Numbered from the stretch's first letter, positions 8,901 through 17,640 are shown. The stretch is DNA of 64,000 nucleotides from Planctomycetota bacterium (GCA_014584315.1 JACTNA010000033.1:1-64000), one strand, 5' to 3'. Program-made: numbers and translations. Notes: generated by a model from the letters alone, not told the origin.

Positions 8901-9538
8901 GTGCGGCGGGGCCACTCCGCCCCGGCCCACGGCGTGAGGATGCGCTTCGCGCCGATCGCCGTGAGGTCAGGACGCGCCGCCGAGAGCGCAACGACCGCAG
9001 CAAGCACCGCCGCGAACCACGCGACACTGCGCAGCGTCCCGGCAGGCCGGATGATCGCGGACGCACGCACGCTGGCGAGCCGGCCGCGAGCGTCGGCCGC
9101 GAGGCCCGAAGCCAGCGTGCGCTGCAGGTCGTCGGCGCCGGCCCCGGGATCCGCGAGTTCGAGCGCGGAAGCGAGCACGCCGGGCAACCCGGCGCGGCGG
9201 CCCATCTCCGATCGCTCGACACGCAGCGCGATCTCGGTCAGCGAGGGCCTGAAGCGGAGTGCGGGCAGAAGAACACGAACCACGCCCCACACCGCTCCCG
9301 CCAGGCCGAGGACAAGCAGCACCGTGCGAACCGCCGCGGGGGTTCGCAGCGCGAAGTCCGCCAGGCCCACGCCCGCGACGGCAGCCAGTGCCGTCCCGAA
9401 GAGCAGCGAGACCGCCCCCGAGACGATCAAAACCCGGGAAACCCCTCGAATTCGCGCGAGCGACAGCCGGACAGGCTCGATCGCCCGTGGACTGTCCCCC
9501 TGGATGCCGCGGCGGTCGTCCATGCGGCGGTTCACCAT
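5921..9538 (-). CDS. DUF4175-like giant membrane/coiled-coil protein
   Basis: 1205 residues. Two hydrophobic helices (~33-63 and ~70-95) and a third (~165-190) form an N-terminal membrane anchor. An Ig-like beta-rich part with several AVVPVAGEGRDDVGVAWAA-type strands follows, then ~600 residues of Arg/Glu/Ala/Gln coiled coil (residues ~560-1150). The layout fits the DUF4175 family, usually found beside BatA/VWA and DUF58 genes. Start at ATG 9538 behind AAGGA; ATG six codons in is the alternative. The first gene of a three-gene coupled set. Probably a scaffold spanning membrane and periplasm; no enzymatic motif seen. Confidence 0.7.
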   Translation of the reverse strand: MVNRRMDDRRGIQGDSPRAIEPVRLSLARIRGVSRVLIVSGAVSLLFGTALAAVAGVGLADFALRTPAAVRTVLLVLGLAGAVWGVVRVLLPALRFRPSLTEIALRVERSEMGRRAGLPGVLASALELADPGAGADDLQRTLASGLAADARGRLASVRASAIIRPAGTLRSVAWFAAVLAAVVALSAARPDLTAIGAKRILTPWAGAEWPRRTALADATLATVQPDDETLPLRVLLTRTNRAPGDTPVAARYRIVGADGPGPTQRVLMRSQLRNDVAPTPDGAVEGELFERLVEPAARDLTGDGAQAWIEYWFETEDERTEPRRVLLARRPAVESAMAVVAPPPYAERAAGGVLSGAVPLGRGADERAVLSPILAGSRADLEVTLNKPVPPPDGWEAGASDRVIRRSFLLDATERVPLALVDRHGLASAEEPVFTFEVVADAPPGAVVTEPPRDETVLPTAVVPVAGEGRDDVGVAWAAVEHQRARPPAGSVGAPPEPDAPPLRAAELAWGDAMPREARVQTVLDLATLGLRPGDELWITALAADAYAAAGAERPPTRSAPRRLRIISEAELMEQVRAELTALRRAAIQLDAEQAAAQRQTESLGPTDDAARRQSSLPERIAQQRRSLDTLAERVRRNALDDPALTGTLEDADGLLADASDAAREAARALDAERRRLEAASDSGQTPEPDAETMEAVAEEQARTRDNLSALIEMLDRGEDAWVARRTLERLIADQREIADRTRRLGDETVGRELSELTAQQRAELERIVEAQRDAADRARQAIDELGERGRQLERADPAQAQAMRDAAARGRQEQVADRLEDAADQAEQNRMQTAGEQQQRAAESLQRMLDDVENAQRNRDEALRRILASVIESLEALIVRQERALAALEQAVPLNAFEGLDAGMLTLHLNTLSVLDQITTAQNDLAGVAALVEEAAAAQESAIVVLRRTPVDADAAREHEQTSLNRLMQAKEEAERADREAAERDATRQRTELRAAYRELLEQQATLLAETEPFVGAELTRRDRAVVRGVGERQDAVRARLVELRDQTEGLADTIVVEYAHTRLESATAAAAERLRVGEADSSVTRNQATAVRLLRSLVEALSEAQQERDFREQEQDSGGEGGGQSGGSPPLIPPIAELRILREMQQEAADWTREIDANPRPDPGEKARLAEMQRELATRGETLVQAVTQQAPRPQPRPEEEQP

Positions 9539-9630
9539 CCCTGGTCCTTCATACAGGAAGTTCGTCCGCCGAACAGCGTCGGGTTCTCAGAAATTGCCCT
9601 CGACCCACCGGGAAGAGCCGGGCGGGGGGG

Positions 9631-12003
9631 TCAGGCCAGTCGGATGAGCCGTCGGCCGACCCACTCCGCACAGAGCAGGAGGACGAGGGCGGCGAGCACG
9701 ATCGGGCGGTCCCAGAGGGTCTCGATGTCCGGGGTGCCGTCGAGGATGAGTTCCCGGTTGGGAAGGATCGCGGCGAGGTCGGCGAGGGCGTCAGGCTGGA
9801 TGACGGCTCCGTCGGTCTGTTCGGCGAGAGCGCCCAACATCGCGTGGTCGGCCTGCGGGGACCGGAGTTCATCGTCCGGGAGGGCGACGCGGACCTCGGC
9901 CGAAAGCGCCAGGCCGGCGAGGATCGGGTCGTCGGCGACGACGTGGTAGACACCCGGCTCGGCAGGCACCCAGGTCGCGGTGTAGGCGCCGGGCGCGCCT
10001 GTAGGTGTCGCCTCGTCGGGCGCGAGCGTGAGCCGGACGGGCGGCGCGGGCGGCTCGCCGGGGCGCGGCTCGCGCTCGACGCGCACACGCAGCGAGGCCG
10101 GCCGAAGGTCGGCAAGCGATTGGTCGGCGAGGCGGAGGCCGATCTGCACGGGCTGATCGACGGCGGCCCGCGAGGGCAGGGCCTCGACGACGGCGGCGCG
10201 CCCGCCGCGGGCAAGGCTGTCGCGCCCGAGGAGTCGCACGAGCGGGAGCCAGAACCGCTCGGTGAGGGCCTCGCCGCGCCCGTATCGCCAGCGCCAGGTC
10301 TCGTCGGTGGCGACGTAGATCACCCGGCCGGCCCCGTAGCGCATCGTCACGACCAGGGGGGGGGCCGAGGAGAGGTCGCGGTCGAGCAGGTCCGTCGTCC
10401 ACTCCGCGGGCGGCACCGCGACGGCGAGCACCTCGGCGGTCGGCTTGAGTTGGGAGCGGTCGATACGCTGCGCCCAGCGCAGGAGGCTCCAGCCCGTGGC
10501 GGGGTCGGAGAGATGAGTCGGCCATCCGCGTTCGGCGGCATCGTCGAGGCGCAGCACGCCGAGCCGCTCGCCCCGCTCCGTGCGGACCATGGTGACCGGC
10601 CCATCGAACGCGCGCACCGATGCCGACGCACCGCCACGCCCCGAGAGCGTGAAGGGCAGCAGGTCGGCCAGCGCGGTGCCCCGCCACGATTCGGGCGTCG
10701 CGCCCGGACCCGCGATCCACAGCAGACCGCCGCCTCGGTTGGCGACGTGATCGCGCAGGTTCTCGAGTTGCTCCGCGCTGAAGTTGTCGGCGCGCATGTC
10801 CCCGAGGATCACGGCGTCGAACTCGGCCCAGTCCTCGGTCGAGCGCGGGATGCGGTTGAGCGCTACGTCCCCCTCCTGAATGGACCGTCGGCTCGTGGCC
10901 AGCAGCGTCGCCGACGAGCGGATCGACTCCTCGCGGACGAGCAGGTCCTTGACGTAGCGGTACTCCCAGCGCGGGTAGCCGTCGAAGTAGACCACGCGGA
11001 GCGGGCTGTCGGCGAGTTCCAGCGTGAGGCTCTGGGCGTTGTTCGCTTCGGAGAGGTCGGGCACGTCGGGGATGACGCGGACGCTCCATCGCGCCTCGCC
11101 CGGCGTCTCGGGGCGTGTGAAGAGCAGAACCTCGGTCGGCGCGCCCTCGGCGACCTCCACGCGGCGCTCGTCGAGCGTCCGCCCGGTGCGATCGTCCACC
11201 AGTCGCACCACCGCCGGCGCCGCCCCGCCGCCCCCAAGTTGCTCGACAGTGACCGTGACCGGCACCGTGTCGCGCACGAACGCGGCGGTGGGCGCGTCCG
11301 CACTGGTGACGGCCAGGTCGCTCGCGGGCGTCGCGCTGCCGAGGGGGACCGCGTAGATGCCGATGCGCTCGGCACGCAAGCGGCGGAGCAGGGCGCGGTC
11401 AGGCTCATCCGCCGAACGCCCGTCGGAGACGACGACCACGCCGCTGACCGGGCGGGCGGCGACGCGCTGCGCGGCCTGCGCGAGCGCGGCCCCGATCGCC
11501 GTGCGCCGGCCCTCCGCCTCCGTCAGGCGCACGCCCTGCCGGTCGGAGGCGAGGTCGTACGCGCCCGCGTCGAAGCCGAGCCACAGGATGTTGTGCTCGT
11601 CGGTAAGCGATTGCCACGCGGGCCAGGAGCGGCGCAGCGCATCGGCGAGTTGCTCGTCGCGCGTGCGCCGCCCGGGCGCGTCCGGGATGGTCATCGACGC
11701 GGAGCGATCCAGCAACACGACGACCCAGTCGCGCTCGACCCGGCGGTTCTCGCGGACGAGGTGCGGTCCGGCGACGAGCAGCACGAGCGCGAGCAGCGTG
11801 AGGCAACGGACGCACGCGAGGACCGTGCGCGGCGCGCGCGGCCCGACAAGACGCCAGTACGACCAGCCCGCGAATGCCGCCGCCGCCAGCGCCAGGCCGG
11901 CCCACGCCCACGCCGGCATCGGGCGTTCGAAGGCGAAGCGCACGCCCTCCTCGCCGGGGCGGAGTTCGGACAGCCCGAAGAGCCGTACGAGGAGGTCGGT
12001 CAT
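9631..12003 (-). CDS. VWA-domain membrane protein with GATase-like domain
   Basis: 790 residues from the ATG at 12003, whose ATGA overlaps the upstream stop; longer readings to 12462 are non-coding. Two transmembrane helices (~26-48, ~57-80), a von Willebrand A domain with metal-ion site LLDRSASM (~residue 94), a CARDB/Ig-like strand region, then a class-I glutamine-amidotransferase-like flavodoxin fold (VVYFDGYPRWEYRYVKDLL ... DAVILGDMRADNF ... GGGLLWIAGPG). A C-terminal transmembrane helix (IVLAALVLLLCAEWVG) ends in Arg. This is the standard organisation of planctomycete VWA membrane proteins encoded after BatA-type genes. Likely builds a membrane complex with the neighbouring BatA-VWA product. 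Confidence 0.8.
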   Translation of the reverse strand: MTDLLVRLFGLSELRPGEEGVRFAFERPMPAWAWAGLALAAAAFAGWSYWRLVGPRAPRTVLACVRCLTLLALVLLVAGPHLVRENRRVERDWVVVLLDRSASMTIPDAPGRRTRDEQLADALRRSWPAWQSLTDEHNILWLGFDAGAYDLASDRQGVRLTEAEGRRTAIGAALAQAAQRVAARPVSGVVVVSDGRSADEPDRALLRRLRAERIGIYAVPLGSATPASDLAVTSADAPTAAFVRDTVPVTVTVEQLGGGGAAPAVVRLVDDRTGRTLDERRVEVAEGAPTEVLLFTRPETPGEARWSVRVIPDVPDLSEANNAQSLTLELADSPLRVVYFDGYPRWEYRYVKDLLVREESIRSSATLLATSRRSIQEGDVALNRIPRSTEDWAEFDAVILGDMRADNFSAEQLENLRDHVANRGGGLLWIAGPGATPESWRGTALADLLPFTLSGRGGASASVRAFDGPVTMVRTERGERLGVLRLDDAAERGWPTHLSDPATGWSLLRWAQRIDRSQLKPTAEVLAVAVPPAEWTTDLLDRDLSSAPPLVVTMRYGAGRVIYVATDETWRWRYGRGEALTERFWLPLVRLLGRDSLARGGRAAVVEALPSRAAVDQPVQIGLRLADQSLADLRPASLRVRVEREPRPGEPPAPPVRLTLAPDEATPTGAPGAYTATWVPAEPGVYHVVADDPILAGLALSAEVRVALPDDELRSPQADHAMLGALAEQTDGAVIQPDALADLAAILPNRELILDGTPDIETLWDRPIVLAALVLLLCAEWVGRRLIRLA

Positions 12004-14267
12004 GCGGCCGCCTCCGAGACAGGGGCGTGCCGCGAGATCGTCGCGTGGCTCGCGAACCGAGCGGCGGCGAGTTCCGCGAGGGCAACGAGGGCGGCGGCGA
12101 CGAGCAGCGGGAGGCTCAGCGGGGTCGTCGGGCCGTCGTCGCCGAGGCTGACAGCGGCTTCGCCGGGCTGAGCGGGCGCGCCGTCGTCGAGCGTGCGCAC
12201 CTCGCGCCCGGGCACGGCCGCGCCCAACCATCGGCGGACCTCGTCTGGGGGGGTGATGTCGGTGCGCGACGCGCCGGTGTCCGGGTTCACGATGATCGTC
12301 CCTCGCGTGAAGCCCTCGCGGTCGAGCGCTCGCCATGCGGCGGCATGCCGGAGCGCCCGCGCCGCCCTGCCCCCCTCGACCGCGACGGTCGAGCCGTCGT
12401 GCGAGCGCAGTTCGACGGCCGCGGGCGGCGCGCTCGGCGCGGAGCCGGCGGCCGACACCCACGCGCCGCCGGCCCGGCCGATGCCCTGACGCACGATCTC
12501 CTGCACCAGCGGCACCATGAGCGGGCGCGCGGGGAGATCGGTCCAGTCGAGGTCGAGCGCGGCGGCGAGATAGACGATCACGCCCCGCGAGGGGGTGGCG
12601 TTCTCGGCCTGCTCGGGACGGGCCACGAGCACCAGAGGCGTGCCGTCCGCGAGCGCGAGCACGGTCTGCCCGGACCCGCGGGCGGGCTGCGCCGCCAGAA
12701 CCCTGGAGACACGCACGGGCCCTGCCAGGTGCGACAACTCACCCCCGAGCATGGCGAGGAGGTCGAGTTCGCCGGTCGCGGCCCGCTCGCTCGCGATCGT
12801 GAACGCGCCGATTGCGCGCGGCTCGCGTTCGACGGCCCAGTCGAGCGAGAAGGCTTCGAGCATGAGGTCGGGCCAGGTCTGCGCCCCCTCGCGTGCGGCC
12901 GGCGTGACAACTACGAGGCCGCCCGCGTCCGCGAACGCGCGCAGCCTCGCCCACGCCGCGGACTCGATCGCGTCCGGTTCGAGCACGAAGACCGCGTCCA
13001 CGCCCGCCAGTCGCGGCGAATCGACCGCCCGAGGGTCGATCTCCGAGACGCGGACGCGGCCGGCCGGAGCGCCGAAACGGTCGGCGGCGGGCTCGAGGGC
13101 GAGGCGCACCCAATCGGCGGGCGCGAACGAGTCGATGGTCGGGCGTGTGCCGCCGCGCCGCGTGCCGATCAGGGCGACGCGCAACTCATCGCGCAGCGCG
13201 ATCGAAACACGGCGTACATCGTCGCGCTGCAATGCGTCGGGGTCGATCTCGGCCCGCAGCACGACGGAGGTCGCGCCGTCGCGCAGCACGGGGGCGAGCC
13301 GCTCCAGTTCCAGCGGCACGCTCACGCTCGCCTGGCTCTGGCCGGGCGACCAGCGGACGACGGCCTCGCCAATGGGCGTCGCGTCGCCGCCGCGCGGAGG
13401 CTCGGCGAGCAGGCGCACGGTGCTTGCCGCCGCCGAGGCGGTGGCGGGGCCGAAGCGGAGCAGGTCGGCGCGCACCTGCGTCGAACCGGCGGGGGCCGCC
13501 GCGCTCTCCGGGCCGGTCGTGCCGGCGAGGATCACAGGGCGGAGCGGCTCGAGCGCGACGATCGCGATGTTGGACACGGGTGCGCGGGCCGGTGCGGTGG
13601 CGGCGAGCGTCACGCCGCCGGGCAGTTCGGGGAGTCGCTCCGCATCGCGCACCGAGCCGGCGAGGAAGTCGCTGAGCACGGCGACGAGCGGGCGGTCCTG
13701 GCCGTCCGGGCCGAGGTCGCCAGCGATGCGCGCCAGCGCGCCGGCGAAGTCCGACGGGGCGTCGGTCGGCGCGACGGCGCCGATCAGGCGGCGGACCGAG
13801 CCGAGGTCCGACGACGGCGGCACGACGGGCGCATCGGCGGGCGCGCCGAGGGTCAGCAGCGCGGCGCGGTCGCCCCGGGCGGCGTCGAGCGACGCCAGGA
13901 TCGCCTCCGCCGCGGCCTTGTGGCGCGCCAGCGCTGCTTCGCCGCTCTCGTCCGACGCCGCGCTTGTCAGGCTGTCGTCGATGACGAGATAGACCGTGCG
14001 CGGCCCGGGACCGATGATCCCCGCCCGCCCCGCGATCGGTCGCGCCAGCGCGAAGGCGATGAGCGCGATGAGCAGGCATCGCAGCGCGAGCAGGAGCAAC
14101 TGCTCGAGGCGCAGGCGGCGCTTCTGCCGACGGTAAGCCTCGATCAGGAACCGCATGGCCGCCCAGCGCACCGGACGGCGGCGGCGGCGCATGAGAAAAT
14201 GAATGATGATCGGCGCGGCGATGCACGCGAGTCCGGCGGCGAGAAGAGCGGGGTGGAGGAAGGTCAT
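12000..14267 (-). CDS. BatA-domain VWA membrane protein
   Basis: 755 residues. The N-terminus (MTFLHPALLAAGLACIAAPIIIHFLMRRRRRPVRWAAMRFL) is the BatA/aerotolerance N-terminal signature: one helix, a basic loop, and a second helix at ~57-80. A VWA domain follows with a degenerate metal site VIDDSLTSA (Asp-x-Ser-x-Thr). A C-terminal helix (LPLLVAAALVALAELAAARFA) anchors it again. BatA-type proteins work with MoxR ATPases and DUF58 proteins. Here the DUF58 gene is directly upstream, but no moxR is in the window. ATGA-coupled to the downstream VWA gene. Confidence 0.8.
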   Translation of the reverse strand: MTFLHPALLAAGLACIAAPIIIHFLMRRRRRPVRWAAMRFLIEAYRRQKRRLRLEQLLLLALRCLLIALIAFALARPIAGRAGIIGPGPRTVYLVIDDSLTSAASDESGEAALARHKAAAEAILASLDAARGDRAALLTLGAPADAPVVPPSSDLGSVRRLIGAVAPTDAPSDFAGALARIAGDLGPDGQDRPLVAVLSDFLAGSVRDAERLPELPGGVTLAATAPARAPVSNIAIVALEPLRPVILAGTTGPESAAAPAGSTQVRADLLRFGPATASAAASTVRLLAEPPRGGDATPIGEAVVRWSPGQSQASVSVPLELERLAPVLRDGATSVVLRAEIDPDALQRDDVRRVSIALRDELRVALIGTRRGGTRPTIDSFAPADWVRLALEPAADRFGAPAGRVRVSEIDPRAVDSPRLAGVDAVFVLEPDAIESAAWARLRAFADAGGLVVVTPAAREGAQTWPDLMLEAFSLDWAVEREPRAIGAFTIASERAATGELDLLAMLGGELSHLAGPVRVSRVLAAQPARGSGQTVLALADGTPLVLVARPEQAENATPSRGVIVYLAAALDLDWTDLPARPLMVPLVQEIVRQGIGRAGGAWVSAAGSAPSAPPAAVELRSHDGSTVAVEGGRAARALRHAAAWRALDREGFTRGTIIVNPDTGASRTDITPPDEVRRWLGAAVPGREVRTLDDGAPAQPGEAAVSLGDDGPTTPLSLPLLVAAALVALAELAAARFASHATISRHAPVSEAAA

Positions 14268-14300
14268 GGCTCAGGAGGGCAGGAGAGTGAGGAGGAAGGA

Positions 14301-14396
14301 AAGCGAAAAGCGAAAAGCGAAAAACGAACACCGGAACGCGGAGACGCGCCCGCAGCGGATTCATGTTCGCTGTTCGCTGTTCGCTGTTCGCTTTTC
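14301..14396. repeat. Inverted pair of heptanucleotide arrays (GCGAAAA / GCGAACA)
   Basis: 14301-14329 holds AAGCGAA repeated three times followed by AAACGAAC. 14364-14396 holds TGTTCGC repeated four times, the complement of GCGAACA. The two arrays are imperfect inverted repeats of about 31 bp separated by ~34 bp, so they could fold into a long stem between the DUF58 and BatA-VWA genes. The GC-poor repeat stands out from the flanking sequence. Confidence 0.7.
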
Positions 14397-14397
14397 C

Positions 14398-15414
14398 TCA
14401 CCCGTACTTGCTCCGCTTGATCTGTGCGTTCCGGCGGGCGACGAAGGCGGCGAGCGGCGGGCCGAGCCAGTCGTGCGTGTCCACAATCTGGTAATCGAAC
14501 CCGAACGACCGCGTGATCTTCTCGACCCGCTCGACGTGGGCGTTGATGGCGTCGAGGTAGGACCGCCGGATGGCTCGCGGGTCCACGCGCAGCACCGCTT
14601 CGCCCTCCAGACCCTCGAACGGCGCGGACTCCGCGAACTCGAACGTCCGCTCGGCCCGGTCGAGCACCTGGAAGACGATCAGGTCGTGCCCGCGGTGCTT
14701 GATGCGGGCCAGCGCGGCCCGGATGCGCTCCGGGTCCTCGAAGAAGTCGCTGATGAGCACGATCAGGCACCGGTTCGTGATCTTCGCGAGCGTCTGGTCG
14801 GTGGCGCGCGCGAGGTCGGTGGGCCGATCGACCGGGTGCGTCGAGAGCGCGCCGACCACCTGCCGCCACGTCGCCGTCGACGACGAGCGGCGCACCATCG
14901 ACCGCACCTCATCGGCGAAGACGACCACGCCGGCCCGGTCGCCCTGCCGGAGCGTGACGTAGCACATCGCGGCCGCCAGCGCGGTGGCGTGGTCAAACTT
15001 GCTCCAGTAGTCGCGCCCGTCGAGGCTCGTCTTGCGCCCGACGCCCGACGCTTCGGCGAACGACCGGCTGCCGTAGTCCATCGAGCCTGAGGCGTCCACC
15101 ATCGCCACGAGGTCGAGGTTGGTCTCCTGCTGGTACTGCTTGAGGTGCAGTTTGTCGGAGCGGGCGAAGACCTTCCAGTCGAGATGGCGCAGGTCGTCTC
15201 CCGCCACGTACGGGCGGTGCTGAGCGAACTCGACGCTGAAGCCCTGGTAGGGCGAGCGGTGCTGCCCGCTCATCACGCCTTCCACGATCATCTTGGCGCG
15301 GAGCTCGAACGTGCGCAGGCGCGCGAGCGTCTGCGGGTGGAGGTACAGCGACGCGTCCTGCTCGGGCAGGCGGACGCGGTCGCTGCGGGGACGGTCGGGC
15401 GTCGGGTCGGGCAT
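14398..15414 (-). CDS. DUF58 domain protein
   Basis: 338 residues. Carries the DUF58 signature YVAGDDLRHLDWKVFARSDKLHLKQY (~residues 69-95) followed by a VWA-type metal site VAMVDASGSMDYGS (~103-116) and LIVLISDFFED (~222). The N-terminal EFA/HR-Y-G segment (GQHRSPYQGFSVEFAQHRPYV) is typical. Cytosolic. The family is encoded with MoxR and BatA proteins and is thought to help assemble or activate periplasmic enzymes; here it starts the cluster that runs down to 2780. The promoter hexamer TACCAT lies 8 nt before the ATG, so transcription probably starts at this gene. Confidence 0.85.
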   Translation of the reverse strand: MPDPTPDRPRSDRVRLPEQDASLYLHPQTLARLRTFELRAKMIVEGVMSGQHRSPYQGFSVEFAQHRPYVAGDDLRHLDWKVFARSDKLHLKQYQQETNLDLVAMVDASGSMDYGSRSFAEASGVGRKTSLDGRDYWSKFDHATALAAAMCYVTLRQGDRAGVVVFADEVRSMVRRSSSTATWRQVVGALSTHPVDRPTDLARATDQTLAKITNRCLIVLISDFFEDPERIRAALARIKHRGHDLIVFQVLDRAERTFEFAESAPFEGLEGEAVLRVDPRAIRRSYLDAINAHVERVEKITRSFGFDYQIVDTHDWLGPPLAAFVARRNAQIKRSKYG

Positions 15415-15422
15415 CCGATCGG

Positions 15423-15428
15423 ATGGTA
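15423..15428 (-). promoter_or_regulatory. -10 element TACCAT of the DUF58 cluster
   Basis: TACCAT on the minus strand, 8 nt before ATG 15414; it belongs to the leaderless-type set described in the findings. Confidence 0.35.
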
Positions 15429-15454
15429 TCGGCCCCGGACGGGGCGCGCCGTGG

Positions 15455-16243
15455 TCAGACGGCGATCGTGCCCTCGAGGTAGGTCACGGCGCGGCCGGCA
15501 AGGTGGACCCGCTCGCCGTTCATCGTGCAGCGCATCTCCCCGCCGCGCCGCGAGACCTGGTGGGCCGTCAGCGATCGCTTGCCGAGCCGTTTGGACCAGT
15601 ACGGCGTGAGCGTGCAGTGGGCCGAGCCGGTGACGGGGTCTTCATCCACGCCGAGGCTCGGGGCGAAGAAGCGGCTCACGAAGTCGTGCCCCGCCCCCGG
15701 GGCGGTCACGATCACGCCGTGCCCGTTCAGGGCGGCGATGCGGCGAAAGTCCGGGCGCAGGCCGAGCACGTCCTTCTTCGACTCGAACACGGCCAGCAGG
15801 TCGCGCGAGCGGTAGCACTCGCTCGGCCTCGCCCCGAGCGCCTCGACCAGGTCGTTCGTAATCTCGACCGGCTCGGCGTTCCAGGCCGGGAAATCCAGCA
15901 CGAGCGAGCCGTTGTCGCGGGTGACAGGCAGCAGGCCCGACCTGCTCGCGAAGACCACGCGGTCGCCCGCGTGCCCTCGGTGGTTGAACAGGACGTGGGC
16001 CGCCGCGAGCGTCGCGTGCCCGCACAGGTCCACCTCGGTCGTCGGCGTGAACCAGCGGATCGCGTAGTCCGCGCCGTCCGCGGTCGCCGGCCCCACGAAC
16101 GCCGTCTCGGAGAGGTTGTTCTCGCGGGCGATGGCCTGCATCACGTCGTCGCCGATCCAGGCGTCGAGGAGCACCACGGCAGCGGGGTTCCCGCGGAACG
16201 TCTGCCCGGTGAACGCATCGACCTGGAACAGCGGCAGGCTCAT
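15455..16243 (-). CDS. PhzF family isomerase/epimerase
   Basis: 262 residues from the ATG at 16243, chosen because AAGGAGG lies 8 nt upstream; an upstream ATG at 16276 lacks this. PhzF hallmarks: FRGNPAAVVLL near the N-terminus, catalytic Glu in NNLSETAFV (~residue 45), WFTPTTEVDLCGHATLAAAHVLF, and DPVTGSAHCTLTPYW (~residue 200). The fold is two diaminopimelate-epimerase-like halves. The family includes the phenazine enzyme PhzF and many uncharacterised isomerases. There is no phenazine gene nearby, so the substrate is unknown. A possible -10 TAGGAT lies further upstream, giving a short leader. Confidence 0.85.
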   Translation of the reverse strand: MSLPLFQVDAFTGQTFRGNPAAVVLLDAWIGDDVMQAIARENNLSETAFVGPATADGADYAIRWFTPTTEVDLCGHATLAAAHVLFNHRGHAGDRVVFASRSGLLPVTRDNGSLVLDFPAWNAEPVEITNDLVEALGARPSECYRSRDLLAVFESKKDVLGLRPDFRRIAALNGHGVIVTAPGAGHDFVSRFFAPSLGVDEDPVTGSAHCTLTPYWSKRLGKRSLTAHQVSRRGGEMRCTMNGERVHLAGRAVTYLEGTIAV

Positions 16244-16303
16244 GGCTCGGCCCTCCTTGGGTTGGCTCGTCGGCATCCTACCGCGCCGGATCGCCCGGCG
16301 GCG

Positions 16304-17569
16304 TCAGGTCCAGACGTTCGGGGCGCCGCCGTCGTCGCGCTTCTCGCCCGGCGCGTGGTGGTCGGCCCGCCAGGACTCGGGATAGTGCGGGTCGTCCAAC
16401 TCCAGGGCGGCCTTGGTGGGGAAGAGCGGGCGGAACGTGTCGCACATCACCGCCAGTTCGTCCGTGTGCGTCTTGCCAAGGCTCTTCTCGACCGTGCCCG
16501 GGTGCGGGCCGTGCGGGATGCCCTGCGGGTGCAGGCTGATCGAGCCGGACTCGATGCCGCGCCGGGCCTTGTAGTTGCCCTCGACGTAGTAGAGCACCTC
16601 GTCGGAGTCGATGTTCGAGTGGTTGTAGGGGATCGGGATGGCCTCGGGGTGGAAGTCCAGCACGCGCGGGCAGAACGAGCAGATCACGAAGTTGTGCCCC
16701 TCGAACGTCTGGTGGATCGGCGGGGGCATGTGCAACTTGCCGACGATGGGCGAAAACTCGTCGATGTTGAACAGGTAGGGGTAGTAGCACCCGTCCCACC
16801 CCACCACGTCCAGCGGGTGGTAGCCGTAGACATAGGAGTGGACGCAGTCGCGGGCCTTGATGCGGACCTCGAACTCGCCGCGCTGGTCGAAGGTGAGCGG
16901 CACTTCGGGGACGCGCAGGTCGCGCTCGCAGTAGGGCGCGTGCTCGAGAAACTGGGCGGTCTTCTTGGACAGATAGCGCGGCGGGGGCAGGATGTGGCTC
17001 CCGTTGGCGGTCTCGAAGGCGACGAACTTGCCCAGCGGCATGTCCGCCCGCGTCAGCCCCGCAGGACGCTCGTCGTCGCGCAGCGGGTTGAACTCGATGC
17101 GGTAGATGGTGCCCTTGGGGATGACGATGTAGTCCTTGGGCCGGAACCGCAGCGTGCCGAACATCGTGTGCACCGTGCCCGAGCCGTAGTGCACGAACAG
17201 GCACTCGTCGCCTTGGGCGTTCTTGAAGTGGTAGCCCATCTGCTCGGCGGGCACGCAGATCGCCATCTCCACGTCGGCGTTGCCGAGCACGACCACGCGG
17301 CCCGTGACCGGGTCGCCCTTGGACTTCATCGGCGTCGTCTTGAGGTGGCGCATGCGCATCACCTCGCGCTCGACGTACTCCGGACGGGTCACGTAGAGCG
17401 TCTTCCACCCCGACACCTGCGTGGGCGGGTGGATGTGGTACAGGGTGCTGGTGGGTCCGACGAACCCGTCGGTGCCGAAGAGCTCCTCGGAGTAGAGCGC
17501 GCCGTCCGGCCTGCGGAACTGGACGTGGCGCTTGGCGGGCAACTCGCCGAGCTTCATGTAATACGGCAT
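16304..17569 (-). CDS. Homogentisate 1,2-dioxygenase-like cupin enzyme
   Basis: 421 residues from ATG 17569 (GAGAGGA upstream); a longer reading to 17953 runs into mscL and is rejected. It follows the homogentisate 1,2-dioxygenase fold throughout. The Fe(II) ligands are visible: His in IPYNHSN, Glu in SDEVLYYVEGNY, and His in QGIPHGPHPG, with the substrate His-rich loop. The family opens the ring of homogentisate in tyrosine degradation. No fumarylacetoacetase, isomerase or HPPD gene is adjacent, so pathway assignment is by homology only. Transcribed divergently from mscL with a TAGAAT hexamer at 17641-17646. Confidence 0.8.
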   Translation of the reverse strand: MPYYMKLGELPAKRHVQFRRPDGALYSEELFGTDGFVGPTSTLYHIHPPTQVSGWKTLYVTRPEYVEREVMRMRHLKTTPMKSKGDPVTGRVVVLGNADVEMAICVPAEQMGYHFKNAQGDECLFVHYGSGTVHTMFGTLRFRPKDYIVIPKGTIYRIEFNPLRDDERPAGLTRADMPLGKFVAFETANGSHILPPPRYLSKKTAQFLEHAPYCERDLRVPEVPLTFDQRGEFEVRIKARDCVHSYVYGYHPLDVVGWDGCYYPYLFNIDEFSPIVGKLHMPPPIHQTFEGHNFVICSFCPRVLDFHPEAIPIPYNHSNIDSDEVLYYVEGNYKARRGIESGSISLHPQGIPHGPHPGTVEKSLGKTHTDELAVMCDTFRPLFPTKAALELDDPHYPESWRADHHAPGEKRDDGGAPNVWT

Positions 17570-17640
17570 CTCGCGGTCCTCTCGTCTCGAAGCACGCCGC
17601 CGGCCGCCGTCCGGGACGGCCGGTCGCCCCCGGCGTCTCG

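Noticed and set aside
9259..12171. 970-residue plus-strand frame opposite the VWA gene
   Set aside because: No recognisable domain; the minus strand encodes a clear VWA/GATase protein.
12004..12462. N-terminal extension of the VWA gene
   Set aside because: The extension is Arg-rich noise inside the BatA-VWA gene; ATG 12003 overlaps the upstream stop in ATGA.
14301..14396. CRISPR array
   Set aside because: The repeat unit is 7 bp with no spacers, and no cas genes are near.
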